Positions 27,284 through 36,651 of a stretch of DNA of 64,000 bases are shown piece after piece. The notes beneath the pieces are model-generated. The model saw nothing but the letters and a program-made list of their open reading frames with translations, searched no databases and was not told where the DNA came from. The position numbers were made by a program, and so were the translations under genes. Positions within the stretch are counted from its first letter, which is position 1, and each line of letters begins with the position of its first letter. Source of the stretch: Leptolyngbya sp. 'hensonii' (lineage in GTDB: Bacteria > Cyanobacteriota > Cyanobacteriia > GCF-001939115); NCBI RefSeq assembly GCF_001939115.1, contig NZ_MQTZ01000041.1, forward strand, positions 312,816-376,815. The letters are read 5' to 3'.

Positions 27284-27925
27284 ATGATGGAGACAGAACA
27301 GTATCTGGCGTTGCTGGAAAAAGGGGCGCATGCCTGGAATCATTGGCGAGATCTGAATCCGGAGGTTGATCCCGATCTCGCTCGTACCTCTTTGAATGGC
27401 ACCAACCTGAGTGCCACAAATTTGGCTGGCATGGGGTTTGTCCGGGCCAATCTGATCATGGCGAATCTGCGGAAGGCCGATTGTCGCCGCGCCAACTTCG
27501 CAGGGGCCAATCTCAGAGGGGCTGATCTGAGCAGTGCTGATCTGCGAGGAGCCAGCTTGAAATGGGCCAATCTAGCACGGACAAATCTGCAACGGGCCAA
27601 TCTGAGCGGGGCCAATCTAACTGGCGCGGACCTGAGTAGGGCCGACCTGAGTGGGGCCGACCTGAGTGGGGCGATCGTCACCGATGTGAAATTCACGGGG
27701 GCGATTATGCCCGATGGTCTGCCCTTTGGCATCAGGGAGGCGGAACCTGAGATCGTCCTGGAAGAGAAGACTGCTCCAGAGGAAAACCTGCCAACGCCAG
27801 CCCGGCCCCCAAACCCGCAACGGGTGCGAAGGCGGCTCCCGGCAAGACCACGTTTAAGCGAGCTGGCACCGCCATCGGAAGACATGGCAGCGATCGCCCA
27901 CAAAAACGGCAATTATCCAAGATAA
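27284..27925 (+). CDS. Pentapeptide-repeat protein
   Basis: A 213-residue protein. Residues 1-30 match a short N-terminal module (YLALLEKGAHAWNHW) that also starts the second pentapeptide protein in this window. Residues about 35-140 consist of A(D/N)LxX repeats such as ANLRGADLSS and ADLSGADLSG, which fold as a right-handed quadrilateral beta-helix. The last 60 residues are Pro/Arg-rich and probably disordered. There is no signal peptide. Function is unknown; family members range from gyrase protection to scaffolds. It follows cobN by 60 bp but has its own dyad. Confidence 0.87.
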   Translation: MMETEQYLALLEKGAHAWNHWRDLNPEVDPDLARTSLNGTNLSATNLAGMGFVRANLIMANLRKADCRRANFAGANLRGADLSSADLRGASLKWANLARTNLQRANLSGANLTGADLSRADLSGADLSGAIVTDVKFTGAIMPDGLPFGIREAEPEIVLEEKTAPEENLPTPARPPNPQRVRRRLPARPRLSELAPPSEDMAAIAHKNGNYPR

Positions 27926-27986
27926 AAAGCATCAGACTATCCGCGTCGGGTGCGTAAGCATTCAAGCGAGTCATTAAACTTCAACC

Positions 27987-28016
27987 TTTTTGCAGGGGGC
28001 TGGCCCCCTGCAAAAA
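27987..28016. terminator. Perfect bidirectional terminator
   Basis: TTTTTGCAGGGGGC (27987-28000) is the exact reverse complement of GCCCCCTGCAAAAA (28003-28016), with only TG as the loop. A T run is present on both strands. It separates the plus-strand pentapeptide gene from the convergent RND pump. Confidence 0.9.
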
Positions 28017-28064
28017 GCCATAACTCACAATGCAGTACATATCCCCAACGTTGAACCAACCTCC

Positions 28065-31000
28065 CTAGAGTTTCTCCCGTTGGGCCGGACTGCTGTCGTG
28101 GTGTGGAGTCTCCGGCGAGGCCCCATTACCACTGTAGGAGCCTTTACCATCGTTGGAGAAACTGGCCTCTCCAGCAGGTGCTGGGTTGTGAGATTTCAGC
28201 CCCAGACGGGCCTCAAGCCCTTTGATGATGATATAGAGCACCGGAATCACAAACAGACTCAGCACTGTGGCGACACAAATCCCGCCCACGATCGCCGTCC
28301 CCAGGGATTGGCGGGCTGCGGCTCCAGCTCCCCCAGCAACCAATAGGGGAATTGCACCCGCAACAGAGGCAAAGGCCGTCATCAGAATCGGTCGCAGGCG
28401 ACCTTCAGAAGCCTTAATCGCAGACCGAACGATGGTCTCCCCCTCTTCCCGAAGCTGGTTGGCAAACTCCACAATCAGAATGGCGTTTTTACTGGCAATC
28501 CCCACCAGCATTACTAGACCGATCTGGGTGTAGACATCATTCGCAAAAGCAGGAAGGGGAACTCCCGTGGCAAGGCTGAGGAGGAAGTTCATCATCCCCC
28601 GCAACCAGACTGTGAATAGTGCCCCCAGAATAGCCAGTGGCACCGTCAGCATGATAATTACGGGGTCAATGTAGCTTTCGTACTGGGCCGCCAACACCAG
28701 AAACACGAAGACAACACCCAGGCCAAAGATCAGCAGGGCCTGTCCACCGGCCTGAATTTCTTCCAGAGCAATCCCGGACCACTCATAGCCAAACCCCCGG
28801 GGCAGGGTTTCTTTGGCGATCTGCTGCATGGCCGCGATCGCTTGTCCAGAACTAACCCCCGGGGCAGGTCCACCCTGGATTTCGATCGAGCGGAACAGGT
28901 TGAAGTGGTTGATGATAGAGGGTGCGGTCGTTTGCTTCACCGTCACCAGGTTGCTCAGGGGAATCATCTGGCCTGTGCGCGATCGCACATACAGCTTCCC
29001 AATATCCTCCGGGCTGCTGCGAAACTGCTGATCAGCCTGGACATAGACCCGATAGGTGCGTTCAAACTGGTTAAAGTCATTGACATACTGGGAACCCAGG
29101 AAGATTTGCAGAGTACTGAAAACCTCACTGAGAGAGACTTGAAGCGCATTCGCCCGTACCCGATCCACTTCCACACTCAATTGGGGGGTGTTGACACTGA
29201 AGTTAGGTCGCAGACCCGCCAGTTGAGGACTCTGGGGCGAAGGATAGGTGGTGGCCCGCCCCAGGAATTTACCCAGGGTTTCGCCCATGGCTCCAAACCC
29301 CAATCCCCGCTGATCCTGGAGCTGGAAGGAAAAGCCCCCAAAGTTACCCAGCCCCTGAATGGCTGGGGGTGAAAAGGGAATCACAATGGCATCCTTAATA
29401 CCCAGCAGTTTCGGGAAAAGCCCAGAACCGGGGGGTGGGAAGGGGGTACCAATAATCGCCTGAGCCGTACTCTTCGAACCTTTCCGCTCATCCCAGGGTT
29501 TCAAAGTGGTGAAGATAATCCCGTTGTTAGGGGTATTTCCACTGAAGCTAAAGCCACCGACAGCAAAAATGTTCTTCACTTCCGGTTCTTCCTGAATAAT
29601 CGCCTCAGCTTTTTTCAGGACATCGGTCGTGTAATTAAGAGAGACACCTTCCGGTCCCTGGACGATCGTAATGAAGTAACCCTGATCTTCCTCCGGGATA
29701 AATGCCTTCGGCACAAAGCCATAGAACCAGGATGTTAAGACCAGTCCTCCCGTAAACAGGGCCAGCACCCCCCACTTCCAGCGTACCGTCCGATTCAAGT
29801 TGCGCTCATACCCTCCACGGGTCCATCCGATCCAGCGGTTGATGCCATTAAAAAACCAGTTATTGGGCGTTTGTCCCCGACGCAGAAGCAGGGCTGCCAG
29901 AGTTGGGGTCAGGGTAATGGCATTAAAGGTAGAAATCGTAATCGAAAAGGCGATCGTCAGCGCAAACTGTTTATAAAGCTGGCCAGTGGTGCCAGGAAAA
30001 AACGCCACAGGCACAAACACCGCGATCAGCACCAGGGATGTGGCAATCACGGCACTGAACAGGGCATCCATCGATTGTCGAGCCGCTTCAAAGGGGCTCA
30101 AACCCTGATCTTGAATTCGGCGGGTAATATCCTCCACCACGATAATGGCATCATCCACCACCAGCCCCGTAGCCAGGGAGATGCCGAACAGGGTCAGGGT
30201 GTTGATACTAAACCCGAGGAGCTCGACGAACATGAAGGTTCCGATCAGGGAAACCGGAATCGCAATACTGGGAATCAGTGTAGAGCGCCAGTTTTGCAGA
30301 AACAGGAAGATGACCAGAATCACCAGACCCACCGTCTCAAACAGGGTCTTGACCACCTCTTCCACACCGGCCTTAATAAAGGCTGTGGTATTAAAAGCGT
30401 CCTGGTAGTGCAACCCGGGGGGAAAACTCTCTGCCAGACGGGTCATTTCTGCCAGTACGGCATCGGCTACATCCAGAGCATTACTGCCGGGAAGCTGGGA
30501 AACCCCCATGCCAATCCCCTGGGAAATAACCATCTCACCTGTTTTATCGTCCCTGCGCCCGAAGCGCAGAATACTGCCATAGTTTTCGGCTCCCAGTTCA
30601 ACCCGCCCGATATCTCGCAGGTAAACCAGCGTTCCATTCTGAGCCGATGGAATGACGATATCCCCAAACTCTGCTTCTGTCTTCAGCCTGCCTTTGGCGC
30701 TGATCGTCATCTGATATTGTTGATCGGGCGGGGCAGGTTGTTGACCTACCTGCCCTGCTCCCACCTGCAGGTTCTGATCTTGCAGCGCACTTACCACATC
30801 CTGAGGACTCAATCCTCGACTGGCCAATCGAGTTGGGTCCAGCCAGAGGCGCATGGCATACTTCCGCTCTCCGAAGATGATTACATTACCGACCCCCTTG
30901 ATGCGTTTAACCGCATCTGCGATATACAGGTCGGTGTAGTTGCTCAGGTAGATGTCGTCATAAAGGGGTTTACCATCTGGCCCGGTGTCGGAGTAGATCC

Positions 31001-31433
31001 CGATCGCCAGCAGGAAGCCGCTGTTTTCCTTCTCCACCCGCACTCCTGTCTGGGTCACGGGACCAGGCAGACGGGATAGCACGGTCGCCACCCGGTTTTG
31101 CACATCGACAGCGGCAATGTCCTTATTCCGCTCCAGTTCGAAGGTGAGATTGATGCTACTGGTGCCATCATTGGCGCTGGTGGAGCTAATGTACTTGACC
31201 CCCTCCACCCCATTCAATTCCCGCTCCAGGATATTGGTGACGGTGGATTCAACCACCTCCGCATTGGCTCCCACGTAATTGGCTGTCACCGTAACCTGGG
31301 GAGGGGTGATATCCGGGAATTGAGCCACCGGTAGCAGCGGAATGGCCGCAATACCGAGCAGAGTAATGATGATGGAACAGACGGTAGCCAGAACGGGCCG
31401 CCGAATGAAGAAATCAGATATGGAGAGGATCAT
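28065..31433 (-). CDS. RND efflux pump inner-membrane transporter (HAE1/AcrB type)
   Basis: A 1122-residue proton-driven pump for hydrophobic or amphiphilic compounds. It starts with the usual cytoplasmic helix FFIRRPVLATVCSI and has 12 predicted membrane helices. The proton-relay pair DD is present in TM4 (GLVVDDAIIVVED), and the Lys in TM10 (LVGIASKNAILIVEFAN). The periplasmic loops are the normal size. The C-terminus carries an extra 45-residue disordered tail, making it longer than AcrB (1049). It overlaps the adaptor gene by one base and follows it in the operon. No outer-membrane factor or regulator gene is nearby. Confidence 0.94.
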   Translation of the reverse strand: MILSISDFFIRRPVLATVCSIIITLLGIAAIPLLPVAQFPDITPPQVTVTANYVGANAEVVESTVTNILERELNGVEGVKYISSTSANDGTSSINLTFELERNKDIAAVDVQNRVATVLSRLPGPVTQTGVRVEKENSGFLLAIGIYSDTGPDGKPLYDDIYLSNYTDLYIADAVKRIKGVGNVIIFGERKYAMRLWLDPTRLASRGLSPQDVVSALQDQNLQVGAGQVGQQPAPPDQQYQMTISAKGRLKTEAEFGDIVIPSAQNGTLVYLRDIGRVELGAENYGSILRFGRRDDKTGEMVISQGIGMGVSQLPGSNALDVADAVLAEMTRLAESFPPGLHYQDAFNTTAFIKAGVEEVVKTLFETVGLVILVIFLFLQNWRSTLIPSIAIPVSLIGTFMFVELLGFSINTLTLFGISLATGLVVDDAIIVVEDITRRIQDQGLSPFEAARQSMDALFSAVIATSLVLIAVFVPVAFFPGTTGQLYKQFALTIAFSITISTFNAITLTPTLAALLLRRGQTPNNWFFNGINRWIGWTRGGYERNLNRTVRWKWGVLALFTGGLVLTSWFYGFVPKAFIPEEDQGYFITIVQGPEGVSLNYTTDVLKKAEAIIQEEPEVKNIFAVGGFSFSGNTPNNGIIFTTLKPWDERKGSKSTAQAIIGTPFPPPGSGLFPKLLGIKDAIVIPFSPPAIQGLGNFGGFSFQLQDQRGLGFGAMGETLGKFLGRATTYPSPQSPQLAGLRPNFSVNTPQLSVEVDRVRANALQVSLSEVFSTLQIFLGSQYVNDFNQFERTYRVYVQADQQFRSSPEDIGKLYVRSRTGQMIPLSNLVTVKQTTAPSIINHFNLFRSIEIQGGPAPGVSSGQAIAAMQQIAKETLPRGFGYEWSGIALEEIQAGGQALLIFGLGVVFVFLVLAAQYESYIDPVIIMLTVPLAILGALFTVWLRGMMNFLLSLATGVPLPAFANDVYTQIGLVMLVGIASKNAILIVEFANQLREEGETIVRSAIKASEGRLRPILMTAFASVAGAIPLLVAGGAGAAARQSLGTAIVGGICVATVLSLFVIPVLYIIIKGLEARLGLKSHNPAPAGEASFSNDGKGSYSGNGASPETPHHDSSPAQREKL

Positions 31434-32890
31434 CAGGATTTGCCCTCTGATTTTTCAGCGTTTGTGCTGCCCTGTTCACTGATGGGCGCACAGTCTTGCA
31501 GTTGCAACAGGTTATCCACCGCAATCCGATCGGAGGGTTTTAGCCCTTCCAAAACCTCCTGATTATTGCCGATGATTTTTCCGCTCCGAATAATTTGCTG
31601 GCGCACGACCAGTTGATCATCCTTGGGTAACCGTCCTTTCGGTTTACCCTGCTGCTCATCCGTTGCCTTGCACCGGGCATCATATCGTTCTGGGACAAAG
31701 ACAAAGTCCTTGCCCGCCTGACGGGCAATGGCTGTAACGGGAACCAAAACCCCATTGGCCTGTCGAGCCCAGATAATCCGGGCTCCAATAAACTGCTGGG
31801 TGCGAAGCTTGCCATCGGCATTGTCAAACACGGCCTTCACCAGGACTGATTGGGACTGCGGATCGACATCAGGAGCAATGAAGAAGATTCGTCCAGTTTT
31901 CAGGGGACGACCCCCAGCCTGGCTGATCAACTGGACGGGCAACCCTTTGCGGAGACGGGGGGCTTTTTCGATCGGAATCCCCACCTGAATTTCCAGTTCC
32001 TTATTCTGAGTGATGCTCAGCAGCGAGGTAGTACTGCTGACATAGTCCCCTACTTTGATCGGAATATCCCCCACCGTGCCATTAAAAGGTGCAGCGATGG
32101 TGTAGTACTGAAGCTGAACCTCCTGCTGAGTCACATTGCTCTGAGCTTCGTTGAAGGCACGCTGACTGCGGGTAATGTTGGATTCCTGGCGGGCTATGAT
32201 CGCCCGTTGGGCTCGAATATCGGCCTCAGCTTCTAACAGTTCAGCCTGGGCCGTCTGGAGGCTGTTCAATTTCTGATCCAGCAGTTGGCGACTGGCCGCC
32301 CCCTCCCGATAAAGTCGTTGGAACCGATCGTACTCCTGCTGATTCAGTCTGACATCGGCCTGGCGAGCCTGACGAATCGCCTCAAGGGACTGCAGAGCAT
32401 CTCTGGCATTGGCCGCATCAGCACGGGCTGATTCGATCTCGGCCAGGGAGGTTTCAACGGCAAACTGTCGGTTGCTAACCACGGCCTCCTGCTCTGCCGG
32501 GTCAATCTGCAGGACGGTTTGCCCTGCAGTCACTGGATCCCCAGCTCGAACCAGAATCTCCTGAACCTGACCCGCAACTCGGGGACGCAGGGTAACCGAC
32601 TGACGAGATTGGAGACTGGCTACGTATTCAGAGCTGTCTTCGATCGTGGCTGTCGTCACCGGGGCTGTTTTCACTGGCAAGGGAGGAGGACCACCCTGCC
32701 CCAGGGAAGCCAGAGGAGCCAGCAAGCGACTGAAGATCAGCCAAGCTCCACCCCCCAGGAGTAGCAGGATTGTTAACAAAATAGCCGGGAGTAAAAATCT
32801 CCTCGGCTTGGGACGAGAGGGTCCTGTTTCGCCTCCCTCCTGCTCTGGGGCTGCGGCAGAAATCGAAGTTCCTTCGGGTAAGGATTGCAT
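31433..32890 (-). CDS. RND efflux periplasmic adaptor (HlyD/AcrA type)
   Basis: A 485-residue membrane-fusion protein that joins the RND pump to an outer-membrane channel. An N-terminal helix (FLLPAILLTILLLLGGGAWL, about 32-51) anchors it. The lipoyl/barrel-sandwich halves flank a coiled-coil hairpin (about 135-265; RQFAVETSLAEIESARADAA and later TQQEVQLQYYTIAAPFNGTV). A C-terminal beta domain includes VDPQSQSVLVKAVFDNADG. The end is Gln/Ser-rich and probably disordered. It is first in the operon, and its stop shares one base with the pump start. Confidence 0.92.
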   Translation of the reverse strand: MQSLPEGTSISAAAPEQEGGETGPSRPKPRRFLLPAILLTILLLLGGGAWLIFSRLLAPLASLGQGGPPPLPVKTAPVTTATIEDSSEYVASLQSRQSVTLRPRVAGQVQEILVRAGDPVTAGQTVLQIDPAEQEAVVSNRQFAVETSLAEIESARADAANARDALQSLEAIRQARQADVRLNQQEYDRFQRLYREGAASRQLLDQKLNSLQTAQAELLEAEADIRAQRAIIARQESNITRSQRAFNEAQSNVTQQEVQLQYYTIAAPFNGTVGDIPIKVGDYVSSTTSLLSITQNKELEIQVGIPIEKAPRLRKGLPVQLISQAGGRPLKTGRIFFIAPDVDPQSQSVLVKAVFDNADGKLRTQQFIGARIIWARQANGVLVPVTAIARQAGKDFVFVPERYDARCKATDEQQGKPKGRLPKDDQLVVRQQIIRSGKIIGNNQEVLEGLKPSDRIAVDNLLQLQDCAPISEQGSTNAEKSEGKS

Positions 32891-33112
32891 GGTGTTGTGT
32901 GGTGATGCGGGACAAAGAGACTCAAAGAGTCAGAACAAAAATTGTTAAGCAGTATTACTTGTAGTACATCACTATCATGTTGGGAACTTCGTCTGGGAGG
33001 ATCGTCCGATCGGGTGATAAAGCTTGTGGAGCCATTAAGTTATGTCCCTATCACCTTCGCGTCAGACAGATTGGATTCTGACTTCTGGCCCCTGCAGGCT
33101 CCCGAGGTTTTT

Positions 33113-34102
33113 TCAGGCAGAGGCTACCGTTCCCACTTCAAAGACGCGACCAATAACTTCCTCGATCGGCGGATCTTGCACTGTCAGATCCAGCACATCC
33201 AGCTCTGCCAGAATCCGGGAAACTGTCCCCGTCAAAGCTTCTCGCTGCACCGTAAAGCAGGCGGTCTGGCCATCCAGCCTGGACAGTTCCCCATAGGCTG
33301 CGAGGTCCAGTTGGGAGTAGGGGCACTTGAATTCGATCTGAACCTGACGGTAGGGGGCAAAGCGATCGAGCAACCCATCCAGTCTGCCGTCATAAATCAA
33401 CTGTCCCTGGTGAATCAGCAGCACCCGCTGGCAAAGCGCGATGATATCGGCCATGTAGTGGCTGGTTAGCAAAATAGTTGCCCCATAGCGCTGATTATAT
33501 TCTCGCAAAAAATCCCGCACAGCTGCCTGGGCGTTGACATCCAGCCCCAAGGTTGGCTCGTCCAGAAACAGGACCTGGGGCCGATGCAGCAGGGCCGCCA
33601 GCAATTCCGCTTTCATCCGCTCCCCCAGGGAGAGTTTGCGGACAGGCTGGGTCAGCTTCTCGTGCAGGGCCAGCATATTTGCCAGTTCCTCCACCCGATA
33701 GCGAAATTCCCGCTCACTGATGTCATAGACCGCTGCGTTAATCCGCAACGAGTCCAGAGCTGGCAGATCCCAGATCAGCTGTTGTTTTTGGCCCATGACC
33801 AGGGTAATCTGCTTCAGGAAAGCAGTCTCTCGTTTAAAGGGAACATGCCCCGCCACCCGGACCTGGCCTGCCGAAGGATGGATCAGCCCCGTCAGCATTT
33901 TCAGGGTCGTGGTTTTCCCAGCTCCATTCGGCCCCAGGAAGCCCACAACCTCCCCTGGTTCAATCTGGAATGATACCCCTTTAACGGCTTCGATGTTGCG
34001 GTAGGTGCGACGCAAAAAATGGCGCAACGTCCCCTTTAAAGTGGGCTCTTTCATCGCTACCGGGTAAACCTTCCCCAGCCCCTCTGTTTCGACGATCGCC
34101 AT
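33113..34102 (-). CDS. ABC-2 type exporter ATP-binding protein, orphan
   Basis: A 329-residue nucleotide-binding subunit. Walker A is GPNGAGKTT (about 57-65), the signature is the variant LSLGERMKAEL, Walker B is VLFLDEPTLGLD, and the H loop is LLTSHYMAD. The LSLGER variant and the C-terminal extension (about 240-329) occur in NatA-like and DevA/daunorubicin-type ABC-2 families. Such subunits need a membrane partner. None lies next to it, so the permease must be elsewhere or the gene is a lone paralogue. What it exports cannot be told. Confidence 0.85.
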   Translation of the reverse strand: MAIVETEGLGKVYPVAMKEPTLKGTLRHFLRRTYRNIEAVKGVSFQIEPGEVVGFLGPNGAGKTTTLKMLTGLIHPSAGQVRVAGHVPFKRETAFLKQITLVMGQKQQLIWDLPALDSLRINAAVYDISEREFRYRVEELANMLALHEKLTQPVRKLSLGERMKAELLAALLHRPQVLFLDEPTLGLDVNAQAAVRDFLREYNQRYGATILLTSHYMADIIALCQRVLLIHQGQLIYDGRLDGLLDRFAPYRQVQIEFKCPYSQLDLAAYGELSRLDGQTACFTVQREALTGTVSRILAELDVLDLTVQDPPIEEVIGRVFEVGTVASA

Positions 34103-34171
34103 GATTCCCTAAAACCTATCCTTTCCCCCAATCATAGCGAGGTCTGTTCGACTTCCTGCGAGCAGAATTAG

Positions 34172-34214
34172 AAAACCCGATCGCCAGGAATGATGTTCCG
34201 GTAGGATCGGGTTT
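34172..34214 (-). terminator. Rho-independent terminator of the 45-residue gene
   Basis: On the minus strand AAACCCGATC pairs with GATCGGGTTT (34205-34214 and 34173-34182), and an inner CCGGAA/TTCCTGG stem fits between them. The distal arm ends in TTTT. It lies about 55 bp past the stop of the small membrane protein, giving it its own transcription unit. Confidence 0.75.
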
Positions 34215-34268
34215 ACTTTCAGACTGAAGCAGGACTAATTGACAATATCAATCTCTCAAGAGTCACGT

Positions 34269-34406
34269 CTAAGAAGCGTAGGCAAAATTGAGAGCCCACA
34301 GGATCAAAATAGCGATCGCTCCCAGCACTAGAATGCCAGAGAGCGCAACAGCCACGGGCTTATCTGCACCTTCGAACTTCATGATTCCGCGATTCAGGTC
34401 TGACAT
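34269..34406 (-). CDS. 45-residue single-helix membrane protein
   Basis: A short gene with the start MSDLNRGIMKFEGADKPVAV and one hydrophobic helix (VALSGILVLGAIAILILWAL, about 20-39). An AAGGA ribosome site lies 11 nt upstream, and a strong terminator follows, so I judge it to be a real and probably well-expressed gene. The size and the soluble N-terminus with a single C-terminal helix resemble small subunits of thylakoid complexes (for example those of NDH-1 or photosystem II), but I cannot name it. The ABC ATPase lies downstream beyond the terminator, so they are not an operon. Confidence 0.75.
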   Translation of the reverse strand: MSDLNRGIMKFEGADKPVAVALSGILVLGAIAILILWALNFAYAS

Positions 34407-34653
34407 AGCACTGTAATCCTTAGTCAATGAATGGAAAGACTCCGCCGATTATTTTAGCGACTCCCTCTGATATCCCCCTCAGATTTAAGGTTTTTGATCT
34501 GATTGACCATCCCGATCTGGGAAAGGTGCTAACGAATATCGATCGGGAATAGCCAGATCAAAGGATTACAGGCAACACTTCCGATGAACAAGCGTTGCTT
34601 TGAAACTGTTTCTGGCAAAGCTCCCACCCCACCCGTTTGAATGGATACTAACT

Positions 34654-35670
34654 ATGCCCAATGCTGCTGCCGGGATGGCTGCTCTGCAACTTTTCTACAA
34701 TCTAACCACAGGTCTCTGGGATACCACAGGCTGGTGGAACGCTGCCAACGCCCTGGAAACCACGATCGACTACTCCCGCGTCACCAACACCCTCACCTAC
34801 CGGGGCAACATCTTCAACACCTTCGAGAAGAACAAACACACCGGCTTTTTGAATCCCTGGTTTTACGATGACCAGGGCTGGTGGGCCTTAGCCTGGATCA
34901 AAGCCTATGATCTGACCCACAATCCCCGCTATCTGGAGATGGCAAAAAGTATCTTTGAGGATATGAAGCAGGGGTGGGATAGTGTTTGTCAGGGGGGCCT
35001 GTGGTGGAAAAAGAACCGGACTTACAAAAACGCCATCACCAACGAACTATTTCTGGCGGTGGCGGTGCGGCTGCACCTGCGGACACCCGACGATCGGGAA
35101 TACCTGGACTGGGCCTTAAAGACCTGGGCCTGGTTTCAGCACAGCGGCATGATTAACGGCAACAGTCTGGTGAATGATGGCCTCACCGATGATTGTCGCA
35201 ACAATGGCCAGACAACCTGGACCTACAATCAGGGTGTTATTCTGGGAGCTTTGGTGGATCTGTATCGCGCCACCAAGGATCCAACGCTGCTGGCTCAGGC
35301 AGAGGCGATCGCCGATGCCGCAATTCAGGCATTGGCTCCGAATGGCATCTTGCAAGAACCCTGTGAACCCGATTGCGGTAACGACGGTCCTCAATTCAAA
35401 GGAATTTTTATCCGGAACCTGGCCTATTTGTATGAAGCCAGCCCCAAACCTGCCTATCGTAACTTTGTGATTCAGAATGCCGAGGCCATCTGGCAAAATC
35501 GGAATGAAGCCGATCAGTTTGGTTTGAGTTGGGCGAAAGCCGTAGACAAAGCCGATGCCTCTCGCCAGAGTGCAGCGATGGATGCCCTCAATGCAGCAAT
35601 TGCGGTGGATCTGAATGCACCCCCGACACCCCCGATCGGAGAATTGCCTTCAAATTACCAAAACAGATAA
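34654..35670 (+). CDS. Glycoside hydrolase family 76 protein
   Basis: A 338-residue enzyme from the ATG at 34654; a TTG at 34600 would add 18 unconvincing residues. The (alpha/alpha)6-barrel family GH76 contains endo-alpha-1,6-mannanases. The paired catalytic Asp residues are in FYDDQGWWALAWI (near residue 72), and further family motifs are GGLWWKK, NAITNELFLAVA and TWTYNQGVILGAL. There is no signal peptide, unusual for an enzyme acting on external mannan, so it may process an internal oligosaccharide. A tnpB remnant begins directly at its 3' end. Confidence 0.85.
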   Translation: MPNAAAGMAALQLFYNLTTGLWDTTGWWNAANALETTIDYSRVTNTLTYRGNIFNTFEKNKHTGFLNPWFYDDQGWWALAWIKAYDLTHNPRYLEMAKSIFEDMKQGWDSVCQGGLWWKKNRTYKNAITNELFLAVAVRLHLRTPDDREYLDWALKTWAWFQHSGMINGNSLVNDGLTDDCRNNGQTTWTYNQGVILGALVDLYRATKDPTLLAQAEAIADAAIQALAPNGILQEPCEPDCGNDGPQFKGIFIRNLAYLYEASPKPAYRNFVIQNAEAIWQNRNEADQFGLSWAKAVDKADASRQSAAMDALNAAIAVDLNAPPTPPIGELPSNYQNR

Positions 35671-35671
35671 A

Positions 35672-35812
35672 TCGATTCAGGCAGCAACGCCCAAAAAGGA
35701 ACTCAGTGAACGGGTACATCCTTGTGATGAGTGTGGATATGTCCCTGTCCGAGATGTTGCCGCCGCGCAAGTGGTGATGCAACGTGGAGTTGTAGCCGTT
35801 GGACATAATTAA
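35672..35812 (+). pseudogene. 3' remnant of a TnpB (IS200/IS605 OrfB) gene
   Basis: The frame encodes about 45 residues ending KKELSERVHPCDECGYVPVR then DVAAAQVVMQRGVVAVGHN and a stop at 35810-35812. It matches the C-terminal zinc-finger and RuvC-III part of TnpB nucleases (CxxC followed by RDxxAA). Only one CxxC pair remains, and the rest of the protein is absent. No tnpA is nearby. The first residues overlap the end of the GH76 gene in another frame, so the insertion boundary is not clear. The last 4 bp overlap the convergent permease. Confidence 0.65.
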
Positions 35813-36651
35813 CCCTTTAAGCCGCTCCCTGCTTCGGTTGGAACGATATATCGCTGCATAATCAGGAAAAACAGAAGGATGGGGGCGATCGAAATGACGG
35901 AACCTGCTGCAATCAGTCGCCAGTTGCCGGAAAAGATCCCTTCCAGCTTAGCGACACCCACGGGCAGGGTGTAGAATTCTGGCTGATCCACCACAATCAG
36001 GGGCCAGAGGAAATCACTCCAGGAGCCAATGAACACGAAAATAGCCAGCGTCACCAAAGCTGGACGTACGGAGGGCAGCATGACGTGCCACCACAGTCCT
36101 AACTCTGAGCATCCATCGATGCGGGCGGCTTCCTCCAGTTCCTTGGGCACTCCCTGGAACGCCTGTCGCAGCAGAAAGATGCCAAAGGCAGAGGCGATCG
36201 CGGGAAAAATCATCCCCAGATAGGTGTTGCGGAGGCCCAACTGCACCGTCAGGATGTAAAGGGGAATCATGACGATCTGGAAGGGAATCAGAATGGTGGT
36301 GACGATCGTGGTGAAGATCAGATCTCGACCCCGAAAGGTGAGACGGGCCAGGGGATAAGCGGCCAGGGCGCAGCAAATGAGATTCAGAACCACTGTTAGT
36401 CCGGAGACCAGCACACTGTTGAATAGATAGCGGCCAAAGGGGGTGGTCTGCCATACTTCCAGATAATTCTGTAGGGTGGGGGCAGCGGGCAAGAACTGGG
36501 GCGGATACTGGAACAGGTTTTCCCAGGGGGATTTGAGGGAGGTGCTGATCAGCCAGAGGAGGGGGAACAGCATCAGGAGGGCGATCGCTCCCAGTAGGGC
36601 ATAGGTCCACCCATACCGCCAGACCAGGGTTAGAGAGTTCTGGGATTTCAT
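35809..36651 (-). CDS. ABC sugar-type permease (MalG family), orphan
   Basis: A 280-residue inner-membrane protein with six predicted helices. It has the EAA loop EELEEAARIDGCSELGLWWH (about 172-191), typical of carbohydrate-uptake permeases (CUT1), where the G-x9-I-L segment contacts the ATPase. CUT1 systems need a MalF-like partner, a binding protein and an MalK-type ATPase. None is adjacent. It overlaps the methyltransferase gene by 4 bp (ATGA) and is probably translationally coupled to it, which is unusual. Substrate unknown. Confidence 0.88.
   Translation of the reverse strand: MKSQNSLTLVWRYGWTYALLGAIALLMLFPLLWLISTSLKSPWENLFQYPPQFLPAAPTLQNYLEVWQTTPFGRYLFNSVLVSGLTVVLNLICCALAAYPLARLTFRGRDLIFTTIVTTILIPFQIVMIPLYILTVQLGLRNTYLGMIFPAIASAFGIFLLRQAFQGVPKELEEAARIDGCSELGLWWHVMLPSVRPALVTLAIFVFIGSWSDFLWPLIVVDQPEFYTLPVGVAKLEGIFSGNWRLIAAGSVISIAPILLFFLIMQRYIVPTEAGSGLKG

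Noticed and set aside
27340-27912. 190-codon minus-strand open frame
   Set aside because: It is the reverse of the pentapeptide repeats; the repetitive codons keep this frame open and give an artificial Leu/Arg/Ser-rich product.
29871-31079. 402-codon plus-strand open frame
   Set aside because: It is antisense to the well-supported RND pump gene. Its translation is Gln/His/Gly-rich, as expected from a shadow frame.
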